Source: an uncultured Campylobacter sp. (GTDB lineage: Bacteria; Campylobacterota; Campylobacteria; Campylobacterales; Campylobacteraceae). Taken from it: a stretch of 31,001 nt of DNA. Each line of letters opens with the position of its first letter. Within the stretch, counting starts at the first letter, position 1. The stretch covers positions 1 through 31,001 of the forward strand of contig NZ_CALKTT010000091.1 of the NCBI RefSeq assembly GCF_937997535.1, given 5' to 3'. The notes under the pieces are model-generated. The model ran no database searches. It had not been told where the DNA came from and worked only from the letters and a program-made list of their open reading frames with translations. Both the position numbers and the translations under genes were made by a program. Below, piece by piece: positions 1-7,913 of the stretch.

Positions 1-150
1 GTCGCAGACAAGATAGATAAAATTTAGTCCCGAGATTCCGTAGGCGTTTATGATATTTTTAAAAAACGAGAAGTTAAAAAATGCCACAAAAGCAAGCGAG
101 CTTAGAAAAATAAGCTTCTGCTGCGACGGATTTTTAAAAAAGCTAGGCAC
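1..150 (-). CDS. N-terminal fragment of a putative phosphoethanolamine transferase (EptA/EptC-like), cut by the left window edge
   Basis: An open frame runs from a GTG at 150 to the left edge, about 50 codons. A good AAGGAA Shine-Dalgarno sequence lies 6 nt upstream of the GTG. An in-frame TTG at 177 is the alternative start, and a stop at 187-189 limits it further. The peptide starts with a short basic stretch, then hydrophobic residues and the motif NFSFFKNIINAYG. This resembles the first membrane helix and AFFKQ-type loop of EptA/EptC enzymes, which move phosphoethanolamine onto lipid A or other surface targets. The call is from this short N terminus only; the catalytic domain is outside the window. 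Divergent transcription from a PepSY gene and a two-component system fits the usual context of such transferases. Another multi-pass membrane protein is possible. Confidence 0.55.
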   Translation of the reverse strand, partial: MPSFFKNPSQQKLIFLSSLAFVAFFNFSFFKNIINAYGISGLNFIYLVCD

Positions 151-225
151 GAAGCGTTCCTTGAGATAAAATTTCAAGTTGAAATTTTACGGCGTTTTGG
201 TAAATGCTCGGAAATTCCGCGCGCA

Positions 226-244
226 TTCATCTTAGCTTCATCTT
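226..244. promoter_or_regulatory. Candidate response-regulator operator: direct repeat TTCATCTT-N3-TTCATCTT
   Basis: Two identical 8-bp copies of TTCATCTT lie at 226-233 and 237-244, start to start 11 bp. This is about one helical turn, the geometry at which OmpR/PhoB-type dimers bind tandem half-sites (the PmrA box has the same period). The site sits between the divergent transferase-like gene and the PepSY gene, upstream of an OmpR-type regulator gene. The assignment to that regulator is inference. Confidence 0.4.
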
Positions 245-265
245 GAAGTTTTAAAATTGCGCCAT

Positions 266-281
266 CCAAAATAAATTTTGG
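266..281. repeat. Perfect 7-bp inverted repeat CCAAAAT-AA-ATTTTGG
   Basis: A perfect dyad with a 2-bp centre lies 23 bp before the PepSY start codon and just downstream of the direct-repeat pair. A hairpin with so short a loop is unlikely, so an operator for a dimeric protein is the better reading. It may also simply be one of the many AAATTT-centred palindromes in this genome. Confidence 0.35.
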
Positions 282-304
282 AAATAAAATCAAAAGGATT
301 AAAG

Positions 305-808
305 ATGAAAAATCTTAAAGCTTTAGGCGCAATTGCCGCTATATTCGCTTTTGCAGGTGCATTAAACGCAGGAAGCTTTAGCGAAAAAGATGCTAAAGTT
401 TCATTCGATCAAGCGATAGGGATCGCGCAGCAAAACTTCAAGGGCGCGACTATAAAAAGCGTAGAAATCGACGATGAGCACGGAAGGCTCGTCTATGAGA
501 TCGAGTCATATAAAGAAGGTAGCGAAAACGAGATCAAAATCGACGCTCAAAGCGGCGAAATTTTAAAGACTCAAACGCAAAAGAAGCTAAAGCCTAGTAA
601 AATTGATTATTCGCAGGTCAAAATCAGTGCCACAGACGCTCGCGCCAAAGCACTTAGCGCAAACGCCGGCTGGGATTTTCGCGAGGTTGATTTAAAAAGT
701 AACGGCGGTAAGCCTGCATACGAAGTCAAACTGCGCCAAGGCATGAGCAAAAAAGAGGTGCTAATCGACGCCGCTACGGGCGAGCAGATCTTGCAGCGTC
801 AAAAATAA
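305..808 (+). CDS. Secreted protein with two PepSY domains
   Basis: The start is the ATG at 305, preceded by AAAGGA at a suitable distance; an in-frame TTG at 278 lacks this and would spoil the signal peptide. Residues 1-21 form a Sec signal peptide (MKNLKAL, hydrophobic core, ending ALNA). Two PepSY repeats follow, about residues 32-90 and 107-167. Each has the pattern helix with an AIGIAQ or ARAKAL core, strand with YEIE/YEVK, and a closing EIKIDAQSGEIL or EVLIDAATGEQIL. PepSY proteins are periplasmic and are thought to inhibit peptidases or act as sensors; they are often encoded beside two-component systems. The gene lies 13 bp before the next one and is probably cotranscribed with it. The ligand is unknown. 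Confidence 0.88.
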   Translation: MKNLKALGAIAAIFAFAGALNAGSFSEKDAKVSFDQAIGIAQQNFKGATIKSVEIDDEHGRLVYEIESYKEGSENEIKIDAQSGEILKTQTQKKLKPSKIDYSQVKISATDARAKALSANAGWDFREVDLKSNGGKPAYEVKLRQGMSKKEVLIDAATGEQILQRQK

Positions 809-821
809 GCAAAGGCGTGAG

Positions 822-1451
822 ATGAAAAATCAAAGCTTAAAGGGTGGAGCAGATAACTCCGCCCAAACTAGTGAGGCTTTGGACGCTAGGGATTTTAGCA
901 TAAACGAAAACGCTGACTATGGCGCCCAAAATGCAGACGCAGCTAAAAATTTAGATGAAAATGCGCAGGATTTTTCGGCAAATTTAGCAAGCGAAACAAG
1001 CGAGTGGAATCTCGCGCCCTGCGAGCAAAATTCTAAAGATTTTTCCAGCGTGGAATGTTGCGAAAATCAAAAAATTTCTGCGGATGCGAAAGATTATAAG
1101 GACGAGCGGAATTCTTTGCAGACGCAAGACTTATCAAGTGTACGAAATTTCACTAGCGAGCAAAATTTCGCCGATACACAAAATTTTTCTGATACAAGTA
1201 ATTTCGCAAGCGCGCGAGATTCTGCCAGCGCAGCAAGCTGCGCGGAGGTTTGTAATTCTTGCAAGCCAGTGCTTTGCAGCCACTGCAAACGCGAAATCGC
1301 TAAGCAAAATTTTAAGCTTGGCTGCGTAGGATTTGGGCTTTTTGCGTTAAATATCGCAGCAGGTGCGCTAAATTTTTTAGGGAGATTAGGAAGCGTAGCG
1401 GATAAAAAGGCAAGCGAGATTAGAGCTAGACAAAAGGCGCCTGCGAATTAG
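822..1451 (+). CDS. Unrecognised low-complexity protein with a Cys4 (zinc-ribbon-like) motif and one membrane segment
   Basis: I do not recognise this 209-residue protein. Residues 1-135 are low complexity, rich in Asn, Ala, Ser, Asp and Gln, with imperfect six-residue repeats at about 105-130 (RNFTSE, QNFADT, QNFSDT, SNFASA). Residues 144-155 hold C-x2-C-x4-C-x2-C (CNSCKPVLCSHC), a likely zinc-binding knuckle, flanked by further cysteines at 140 and 168. Residues 166-187 are a hydrophobic, glycine/alanine-rich segment that could be a membrane helix, followed by a basic tail. There is no signal peptide, so the long N-terminal part probably stays in the cytoplasm. It sits between the PepSY gene and the regulator, 13 bp after the former, with only a weak ribosome binding site (AGGCGTGAG). 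Expression is plausible but unproven. Confidence 0.6.
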   Translation: MKNQSLKGGADNSAQTSEALDARDFSINENADYGAQNADAAKNLDENAQDFSANLASETSEWNLAPCEQNSKDFSSVECCENQKISADAKDYKDERNSLQTQDLSSVRNFTSEQNFADTQNFSDTSNFASARDSASAASCAEVCNSCKPVLCSHCKREIAKQNFKLGCVGFGLFALNIAAGALNFLGRLGSVADKKASEIRARQKAPAN

Positions 1452-1529
1452 CGCAGCTCCCAACGCTACTGAAATTTGGCGGTGCATAAAGCAAGCGGGG
1501 TTTACACATCCAAATTTATGCGTTTTGGC

Positions 1530-1535
1530 TAAAAT
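1530..1535 (+). promoter_or_regulatory. Possible -10 element (TAAAAT) for the response-regulator gene
   Basis: TAAAAT is preceded by GTTTTGGC, the T-rich context seen at Campylobacter sigma-70 promoters. It lies 37 bp before the TTG start of the regulator, in a 120-bp gap that separates it from the upstream genes. It could let the two-component system be expressed apart from the PepSY gene. AT-rich DNA gives many such matches. Confidence 0.3.
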
Positions 1536-1571
1536 GGTGGATTAGAATTAGCAAAATTTTAAAGGAGCACT

Positions 1572-2234
1572 TTGAAAATTTTACTTGTCGAGGATGAAAA
1601 AGATCTAAATCAAATCATCGCAAAATGTCTGAAAAAGGACGGCTACAGCGTAGATTGCGCCTTTTGCGGCAAGGAAGCACTAGAGTTTTTGGATGTCGCA
1701 AAATATGACGCTATCGTGCTTGATGCGATGATGCCTGTGATGGACGGCTTTGAGTTTTTGAAGGCGGCGCGGGCGCGCGGACTGGGAACGCCGGTTTTAT
1801 TTTTAACTGCGAGGGACGCCAAAGAAGATATCATCGCAGGGCTTGATCTGGGCGCAGACGATTATATGGTTAAGCCCTTTGATTTTCGTGAGCTTTTGGC
1901 GCGGCTTCGCGCAATTATCAGGCGCAAAAACGCTACTGCGGATAACGAAATTATCATAAGGCAAGTGCGCCTAAATCTAAGTAAAAAATCGGTCGTCTGC
2001 GCGGGCAAGGTAGTGGAGCTAACGGGTAAGGAATATAGAATTTTAGAGCTTTTGATGCTAAATCGCGGTGCGATTTTAAGCCGCGAACAAATCGGCGAGA
2101 GCATTTGGGATTTTAGCGACGAAACAAGCTCAAATGTTATCGATGTTTTAATCAAAAATATCCGCAAAAAGCTAGGCGAGCACGGCGATATAATAGAAAC
2201 GAAGCGAGGGCTTGGCTATGTCGTGGCAAAATAG
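1572..2234 (+). CDS. OmpR/PhoB-family DNA-binding response regulator
   Basis: This is a 220-residue protein with an N-terminal receiver domain (1-115) and a C-terminal winged-helix domain (about 127-219). The receiver keeps all key residues: the acidic pair E7/D8, phospho-acceptor D51 in VLDAMMPVMDG, T79 and K101. The winged helix shows the family pattern LTGKEYRILELLMLNRG followed by SREQI and the recognition-helix region VIDVLIKNIRKKL. Translation starts at a TTG 4 nt after AAGGAG. The 3' end overlaps the kinase gene by 17 nt, a sign of translational coupling. The nearest likely targets are the divergent transferase-like gene and the PepSY gene, given the direct repeat at 226-244. The arrangement resembles PmrAB/QseBC-type systems, but the exact orthologue cannot be named. 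Confidence 0.93.
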   Translation: MKILLVEDEKDLNQIIAKCLKKDGYSVDCAFCGKEALEFLDVAKYDAIVLDAMMPVMDGFEFLKAARARGLGTPVLFLTARDAKEDIIAGLDLGADDYMVKPFDFRELLARLRAIIRRKNATADNEIIIRQVRLNLSKKSVVCAGKVVELTGKEYRILELLMLNRGAILSREQIGESIWDFSDETSSNVIDVLIKNIRKKLGEHGDIIETKRGLGYVVAK

Positions 2235-3939
2235 CGAGATTTGTATCAAAATTTCGGCGATTACGAAGCGGATCTTTGCCGCTACGGCGCTTTTCATATT
2301 AAAATTCGTGCGAAATTTTAAACAGAATTTTACGCATAATTTTGCGTGTTTAAAGAAAAGCCGCAAGAAAAATCCCACGCAAAATATCGAGTTAAACCAG
2401 ACGCTAAATTCTACTCAAAGCCAGGCGTCAAATTTTAAACGGAATTCCACGCAAAATCCGGCATCAAATTCCGCGCCGAATTTTGCTGCTACAAGCGCAA
2501 CGCCTGATCTAGCGCAAAATTTTAATAGCGTTCTCGCGCAAAGTCAAGAACAAAATTTCGCGTCTAAAATCTCGATAAGAAATTTTACTCAAGCCTTAGT
2601 CCTTGCATTCTCAACTGCTAAAGAGAATTTTATCTCGCGCGCGCTACCTATCAGCCTACGCGTGACGCTTTATTACAGCGTATTTATTTTGGCGCTTGCA
2701 GGCGCTATTATCGGCATTTGCGGCTATATTTTAGACGAAGTATCAGGAAGCTCCGTCAGCCAAAAAAAGCTTGCCCACCTAGTGCAAAAAGCCGCGCGCG
2801 ATGACAAGCTAAAAAGCTTTGATGACGGTGTATTTTTCTACGAACATGACGGACAAGGCGGCGTGATCGCAGGGTTTGTGCCTAAAGGCTTCGAGCCTGC
2901 GATGCCGCTTTCGCCTCAAGGCGCGCGCGAGGTGGAGCTTGATGACGACGAGTTTTTCTATTACGACGCGCAGATCAAAGGGCGCAGTGCATGGATACGC
3001 GGCGTCATCGCAGTTAGCGAGTTTGAGCTTGCGATGAAGCGCGTGATGCTGATAGCTCTTATCCTATCGCCGCTATTTGTAATGCTAGTCATCTACGGCG
3101 GCTACGCGATCATAAAAAGAGCGTTTAAGCCCGTGCGCACTATGTCGTGTACAGCTAGCGAGATCGGAGCTAGCGGCGATTTTACGCGGCGAATAGAACT
3201 ACCGCGAGGCAAGGATGAGCTAAGCGCGCTCGCAGCTACGTTTAATGAAATGCTAGCATCGCTGCAAAGCGCGTTTGAGCGCGAGCGGCAGCTAAGCACC
3301 GATCTTTCGCATGAGCTGCGCACACCCGCTGCCGTCATACTGGCTCAAAGCGACTACGCCCTAGCCTACGAGCAAGACGCGAGCGAGGCGAAGGAGAGTT
3401 TCGCGGTCATCAACAATCAATCGCGTAAAATTTCGGCGCTAATAGAGCAAATTTTAGAGCTTGCCCGCTTGCAGCGCGGCGTGTGTTTGGCACCCATAAG
3501 CTTAAGTAAAATCGCAAACGAGTGTGCGCAAGACTTTCAACTTTTGTGCGCACAAAAAGGGCTAAGCTTTAGCTCGCAGATAGCCGAGGGCGTGCGCGTA
3601 AACGGCGATGAGCTGCTTTTGATCAGGCTGATTAACAATCTTTTAAGCAATGCTTTAAAATTTACGCGCAGCAGCGTCGCTTTAGAGCTTTGCGTCAGTG
3701 CAGACGCGTGCGAACTTAGCATAAGCGACGATGGAGAGGGCATCGAGCCTGCTTTGCAAACTAAAATCTGGGACAAGCTCTATCAAATCGAGCGTTCCAG
3801 AAATCGCGAGCAAAATAGCGGCGCAGGACTCGGGCTAGCCATCGCCTCACAAATCGCAAAGATCCATGGCGCGCAGATTTCACTACGTAGCGAGGTAGGA
3901 CGCGGAAGCAAATTTAGCGTAAATTTTAAGAAGGTTTAG
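2218..3939 (+). CDS. Sensor histidine kinase with a long low-complexity N-terminal extension
   Basis: This kinase partners the regulator it overlaps. I chose the ATG at 2218, 7 nt after GAGGG; a TTG at 2212 is also in frame. Residues 1-148 are an unusual cytoplasmic extension rich in Asn, Gln, Ser and Phe (for example NSTQSQASNFKRNSTQN). The standard kinase follows: membrane helix 149-173, a short periplasmic sensor of about 95 residues, membrane helix 276-299, a HAMP linker, the HisKA box with H365 (DLSHELRTP), and the ATPase domain with N473 (N box), D504 (DDGEGIEP) and the GAGLGLAIA box at 535. All catalytic motifs are intact. Kinases of this type usually begin a few residues before the first membrane helix, so the extension is a late addition or a mis-set start; no better start with a clear ribosome binding site was seen near the helix. 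Confidence 0.9.
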   Translation: MSWQNSEICIKISAITKRIFAATALFILKFVRNFKQNFTHNFACLKKSRKKNPTQNIELNQTLNSTQSQASNFKRNSTQNPASNSAPNFAATSATPDLAQNFNSVLAQSQEQNFASKISIRNFTQALVLAFSTAKENFISRALPISLRVTLYYSVFILALAGAIIGICGYILDEVSGSSVSQKKLAHLVQKAARDDKLKSFDDGVFFYEHDGQGGVIAGFVPKGFEPAMPLSPQGAREVELDDDEFFYYDAQIKGRSAWIRGVIAVSEFELAMKRVMLIALILSPLFVMLVIYGGYAIIKRAFKPVRTMSCTASEIGASGDFTRRIELPRGKDELSALAATFNEMLASLQSAFERERQLSTDLSHELRTPAAVILAQSDYALAYEQDASEAKESFAVINNQSRKISALIEQILELARLQRGVCLAPISLSKIANECAQDFQLLCAQKGLSFSSQIAEGVRVNGDELLLIRLINNLLSNALKFTRSSVALELCVSADACELSISDDGEGIEPALQTKIWDKLYQIERSRNREQNSGAGLGLAIASQIAKIHGAQISLRSEVGRGSKFSVNFKKV

Positions 3940-4434
3940 GCGGTTTTGTGGGCTTGGTGGCATAAAGAAATGCTGGGTGGCGAAATTCTTAAAATTTTTA
4001 TCGCCTATCGTTGCTTAAAATTTAACGACTATAGCCGTAATAGGGGCGATGGTGTAATTTTAAAATTAGGCTGGCGTCGCCAATAATATCGGATGATTTT
4101 TGCGATAGTCGTGCGCTTTTTAAATTTAAATGGGTCAAATTTTAAAATTTAGTTTTACCGCGAAATTCCGCGGCGAATTAATAAGACAAGGCGCGGCATT
4201 TTGCCCTTAGGCGAAGTGATAAGGCAAGCGCTTTAGAGCTTAAGTGGGCCGGCGCGGGTAATTTAAGAATTTTGAGGTATACGGCAAAATAAGCCTTCGC
4301 TGAAATTTCACGGCGCAGTAATAAACCTTTGCTAAAATTCTAAGACGTCACATTCGGCTCTAGAGAATTTAAATTTAGGAGTATCTAGCGACCAAGTAAA
4401 ATTTAAATACGGAGCAAAAAAGACGGACTGAGAT
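3940..4434. other. Gene-free spacer after the kinase gene
   Basis: No coding frame, RNA gene or convincing terminator was seen. The stretch contains several AAATTT and AAATTTTAAAATTT elements (for example around 4139-4152) and GC-rich fragments such as CCGCGGCG, the same mix seen in other spacers here. Confidence 0.5.
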
Positions 4435-4795
4435 TTAAGGTCGCCTACATAAGCGAAATTTTGTATTTTTGCCTGCTTCGTCCTCGTAGCTTACGGCGAT
4501 ATGGCCGTTTGCCTTACCTCCTGCTACGCAAGGCAGCCCCGTCGTTTATCAGTAGGACAATGTCACTCTCGTCGTTCTCGTAGTCGTCGTAGTGGGTGCT
4601 ATAGCCAAATTTTACGCGGGTCTTGCACGGCGGCAGGTTAAATTTCACTAGCTCGCAGCGGGCTACTTTTTTTGCGCCATATTCGTCGCAGAACATCGCG
4701 CTTTAGCCGTGCGAAGCGCTGTTAAAAAGTAAAATTTCCTCGCCCGTTTTTACGCATTTGATTGATTGCTAGCTTGCATGGTATGAGCTCGCCCT
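4435..4795 (-). pseudogene. Remnant of an unrecognised gene with at least two frameshifts and an in-frame stop
   Basis: Read on the minus strand, three protein-like pieces follow each other in different frames. The first, just after the flavodoxin-gene stop, reads CEGELIPCKLAINQ. The second begins CVKTGEEILLFNSASHG, meets a TAA at about 4692-4694, and goes on through MFCDEYGAKKVARCELVKF to DIVLLINDGAAL. The third continues in another frame with LPCVAGGKANGHIAVSYEDE to a stop at 4435-4437. The joins are seamless in meaning, which points to one ancestral protein of about 115 residues or more broken by indels. Only the middle piece (4514-4696) is an open frame with an ATG. The family is unknown. 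It may be a decayed cassette following the flavodoxin-like gene. Confidence 0.55.
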
Positions 4796-5556
4796 CACAA
4801 GTCTGCGGCGATGGACTTTTCTAAATTTTTTGCCCTGCCTAGGATCGTAATCGCTCTGCGCTCGCATATATTTACGCACCTGTAGCAAAGCGTGCACTCA
4901 TCGCCGAATTGCGCCTTTTTGCAAGCGAGCTTTATGTTTCGCATCGGGCAGGGTTTGACGCAAGCCCCGCATCCGCTGCATCGCGATGGATCGAGGCTCG
5001 GCTTGCGCTTGGCAAAGGGGCTTTTGTCCCAAATTTTCATCCAAAGCCGCTGTCCTAAAAACCCTGCGATACGACAAAGCGCGCTCAGCCCCTCTTGCGG
5101 CGGACGGCCTGCGATAAGCGCCTCCGCAACGCGTCTGACTTTAGCGTCCGCCTCTTTGATTATGCGCTCATTTTTCGCTCGCGAGTAGCCAAAAATCGCC
5201 ACGTCGAGGATGAACGCGGGCATTTTGATATGAGCGCCGCCCGTTATGTTTGCACCGAATCGCTTTAAAACCCTAGCCGCGCACCCTGCCCCGTCGCCGC
5301 TGAAAATCTCCATCGTAGCGAGGATAAATACATTTTTGCCGCTAAAGCTCGCGCCGTTTCGGTAGAGGAAGTCGCGCACGATACGCGGTAGGTCGCTAAA
5401 ATAGACGGGATATGCCAAGATAACGTCATTGTGGTGCTTTAAAAGCTCATTGCAAGCCTTGCTCTCGATCGAGACGCAAACGCCGCCAAGATGAGCGATG
5501 AGCCTATCCACGCAGTGCTTCGTGTTGCCCGTGGCGCTAAAATAGATCGCTATCAT
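4795..5556 (-). CDS. EFR1-type flavodoxin/ferredoxin electron-transfer protein
   Basis: The start chosen is the ATG at 5556, with GGGGAGA just upstream; an ATG at 5607 is in frame but has no ribosome binding site and adds 17 residues of no flavodoxin character. The 253-residue protein has an N-terminal flavodoxin-like domain (1-160) with the FMN phosphate-binding loop FSATGNTK at 6-13 and a YPVYFSDLP segment. It is followed by two [4Fe-4S] clusters: C193, C196, C199, C203 (CSGCGACVKPCP) and C221, C224, C227, C231 (CTLCYRCVNICE). This domain order matches the EFR1 family, presumed cytoplasmic redox proteins with unknown partners. It is read in the same direction as the broken flavoprotein gene upstream but is more than 500 bp away. 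Confidence 0.87.
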   Translation of the reverse strand: MIAIYFSATGNTKHCVDRLIAHLGGVCVSIESKACNELLKHHNDVILAYPVYFSDLPRIVRDFLYRNGASFSGKNVFILATMEIFSGDGAGCAARVLKRFGANITGGAHIKMPAFILDVAIFGYSRAKNERIIKEADAKVRRVAEALIAGRPPQEGLSALCRIAGFLGQRLWMKIWDKSPFAKRKPSLDPSRCSGCGACVKPCPMRNIKLACKKAQFGDECTLCYRCVNICERRAITILGRAKNLEKSIAADL

Positions 5557-6096
5557 GCCCGTCTCCCCAAGTTGCTTCGTGTGACGAATTTTAGCGAAAT
5601 TTAGCATCGTTGATTGCTAAATAGATGAAATTTTACGCAAAAGATGCATGAAATTTTAAAATTTGATCGAGTTATTGCGCCGTGGCATCATAAAAGCGGC
5701 GGTCAAATTTAACTTTTCCTAGTACGCGCGATACATACAAAACGAGGCTTACGAGCTACAAACTCGGGCGACGCCGCAGAGTTTTGGCGCTACAAAATTT
5801 AAAACTCCCGCGTTATGAGATTTTAAAATTTTATGATTTGAAATTTTGCCGTCGCGCCGTCGCTGGCGGCGAATGCACTCTCGTTCTTAGGCGTTACGAC
5901 TTGGGCAACAAAGCCTTTTATGCTGTACGCATTTTACTGCTTCACGTGCCTAGCCTCGCAAATCGCGACAGACCCTGCCGCCGCTCTACGTAGGATTTAC
6001 GGATTGTGCTGTGCCCTACTTCGCGTGAGTCCTTCTCAAGCATTTCGGCGCAAAGCATGTATGGCTACTTCACGCCGAAATTTCGCGGGCGCTAAT
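5557..6096. other. Gene-poor spacer with repeat DNA and a possible gene remnant
   Basis: This spacer lies between the EFR1 gene and the ancestral end of the flavoprotein gene. It has AAATTTTAAAATTT-type elements near 5651 and 5821. No intact gene is convincing; protein-like minus-strand readings at 5823-6058 are listed separately. Confidence 0.45.
5823..6058 (-). other. Possible small ORF or decayed gene, minus strand
   Basis: A 38-codon frame with an ATG at 6058 ends at 5942 and reads MLCAEMLEKDSREVGHSTIR and on, a charged, protein-like composition. A second frame, about 6000 to 5823, includes KGFVAQVVTPKNESAFAA and is broken by a TAA at 5934-5936. No family was recognised and no clear ribosome binding site was found. 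The stretch may be the remains of a small repeated gene or plain non-coding DNA. Confidence 0.25.
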
Positions 6097-7640
6097 TTAA
6101 GCCCCGATTGTTTCGCCCGCGATCATTCCGAAAACCATACAATCAAGGATCGCATATGTTCCGAGCCTGCTCGCGCCGTGCACGCCGCCGGTTACCTCGC
6201 CTGCAGCCCAGAGATCGGCTCGTGAGTAAGGCTCGAGATTACCTGAGCTTTGGTGTTGATCTCGAGTCCGCCCATCGTGTGGTGCACCTTCGGCATCGTG
6301 CGGCTTGCGTAAAACGGCGGCTTGGAAACGTCGATGCTGTCTAGCTTATCGACCACTTTGCCGAATTCTGGGTCTTTGCCCGCTTTGACGTAAGAGTTAT
6401 AATCCGCGACGGTCTTTAAAAACGGCTCCAGCGGCAGATTGTAAGCCTTCGCAAGCTCCTCTAGCGTGTCAAATTTCTTCACGACGCCCGCTTCCAGCGG
6501 CCTTGATGTATAGACTGGGTTACGCGCGGCGACAGCTTGAGAGTCGCAGACGTTTACCGGATAGTTGTCGTTTTTCTCGCTCTCGGCGATGACCTTAAAG
6601 CAGGCGTCCGCCTTGATCTTGCGCCCTGCGTGCTCGTCCATAAAGCGTTTACCCGTCTTTGGATCGACGGTAAGGCCATAGGTATTGCAGCAGTGGTTGG
6701 TGAAATTTACCGCAGCACCGAAGCCCTTTTCATCGGGCGAGCAATATGGAAGGAACTGAATCCATGACGTTAAAAGGGTAAATGCGCCGATTCTGTTTGC
6801 CGCTAGCATCGCTCCTGCCGAACTTCCAGGGTGGTTGGTGCTGTCTATCGTAGGTACTACACGCGGATCTTGGATCTGGCGATACCATAGATCGCGTCCG
6901 TATCCGCCCGAAGCCAGCAAAACGCCGTCTTTAGCTTTATAGCTCTTTTTCTCGCCGCTTTTATTTTCCAGATCGTCGCTAAAGAGTTTCGGATCAAATT
7001 TATACTCCTCGCGCGATTCTACGCCCACGACGCGGCCGCTGTCGTCTACGATAAAATCGTCAAATTTCGTGCGGGTTTTGATCGTGACGTTGGAATCGTT
7101 TTGAAGCTTGTTCATCATCGGCTGGATGTAGCCAGAGCCCGAGCCGTTGGTTGATTGCAAGCTTCTTGCGACGCTATGGCCGCTTTCAAAGATCAGCTTA
7201 TCGCTAAACTCCGCTCCGCAGCCCACCAAAAGATCCACCGCATCGTTGCTGCGATCAAACATCACGCCCAAAAGATCGGTGTGGTTAAGCCCGAGCCCGT
7301 CTTTTACGGCATCAGCGATAAAAAGCTCCTTGCTATCTTTGATGCCCTGTGCTACTTGAAATTTATTCATCGGAGCAGCCATGTTTCCGCCGTTGATGAC
7401 GGAATTTCCGCCCGCGCGACCCATCTTTTCTAAGATAAGCACCTTTTTACCGCGTCCGCTGGCTTTAATCGCCGCGGCAAGCCCTGCAAAACCGGTGCCG
7501 ATGATGACGATATCGTATTCCTCGTCGAATTTGACGTCCTTGGCATTTTGTGCCGCGCACGCGCTACTAGATCCCAGCGCAAGTGCCCCCGCACCCACTG
7601 CGCTAATCTTTAAAAAACTACGTCTTGATACGTCTTGCAT
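6097..7640 (-). pseudogene. Tat-exported FAD-dependent fumarate/urocanate-reductase-family flavoprotein, frameshifted near its C terminus
   Basis: The start is the ATG at 7640 after a perfect AAAGGAG. Residues 6-11 are a twin-arginine motif (RRSFLK) with a hydrophobic stretch, so the folded flavoprotein is exported. An FAD-binding GTGFAG lies at 48-53, followed by the family features GGNSVINGGNM and NHPGSSAGAML and the late motif HHTMGGLEIN. The frame then runs into a stop at 6192-6194. The missing end is still present in another frame: LWAAGEVTGGVHGASRLGTYA and on to a stop at 6097-6099. At the break one TCTGGGC (minus strand, 6206-6212) is present where two tandem copies would restore ISGLWAAGEV exactly. 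The lost part holds the HGxxR motif that binds a substrate carboxylate in this family and the last FAD contact, so the short product is probably inactive. No partner cytochrome gene is nearby. Confidence 0.85.
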
Positions 7641-7678
7641 TTGCAACTCCTTTAATTGAAAGTGTATATTTAAAAGAA

Positions 7679-7707
7679 ATGATAACTCGAATTTAAATGT
7701 AAGTCAA
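7679..7707 (-). promoter_or_regulatory. Candidate sigma-70 promoter of the flavoprotein gene
   Basis: On the minus strand TTGACT (7702-7707) and TATCAT (7679-7684) are separated by exactly 17 bp. The predicted transcript would start about 30 nt before the ATG at 7640 and include the AAAGGAG. The surrounding 7655-7790 region is much more AT-rich than its neighbours. Confidence 0.45.
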
Positions 7708-7913
7708 ATAGAATAACTTTATAAATAGATAGTAAAAAGCTATGAAATATAGGCATTGATATAAAATTTTGAAATTCGGCGGGCGAGCGGAATTAAAATT
7801 TTAAAATTTTATCAGGCGCTCGTTTGCAAAATGCTTGTGAACGCAAAAGCGCACTCGGCACGAAAATCGCAATGAATGCAAAATTCGCGCCGAGCCTTAA
7901 AATCGCTACGCCC

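Noticed and set aside
5920..6225. Plus-strand open frame of 101 codons
   Set aside because: Half of it is antisense to the conserved C-terminal coding sequence of the flavoprotein, and it has no family likeness.
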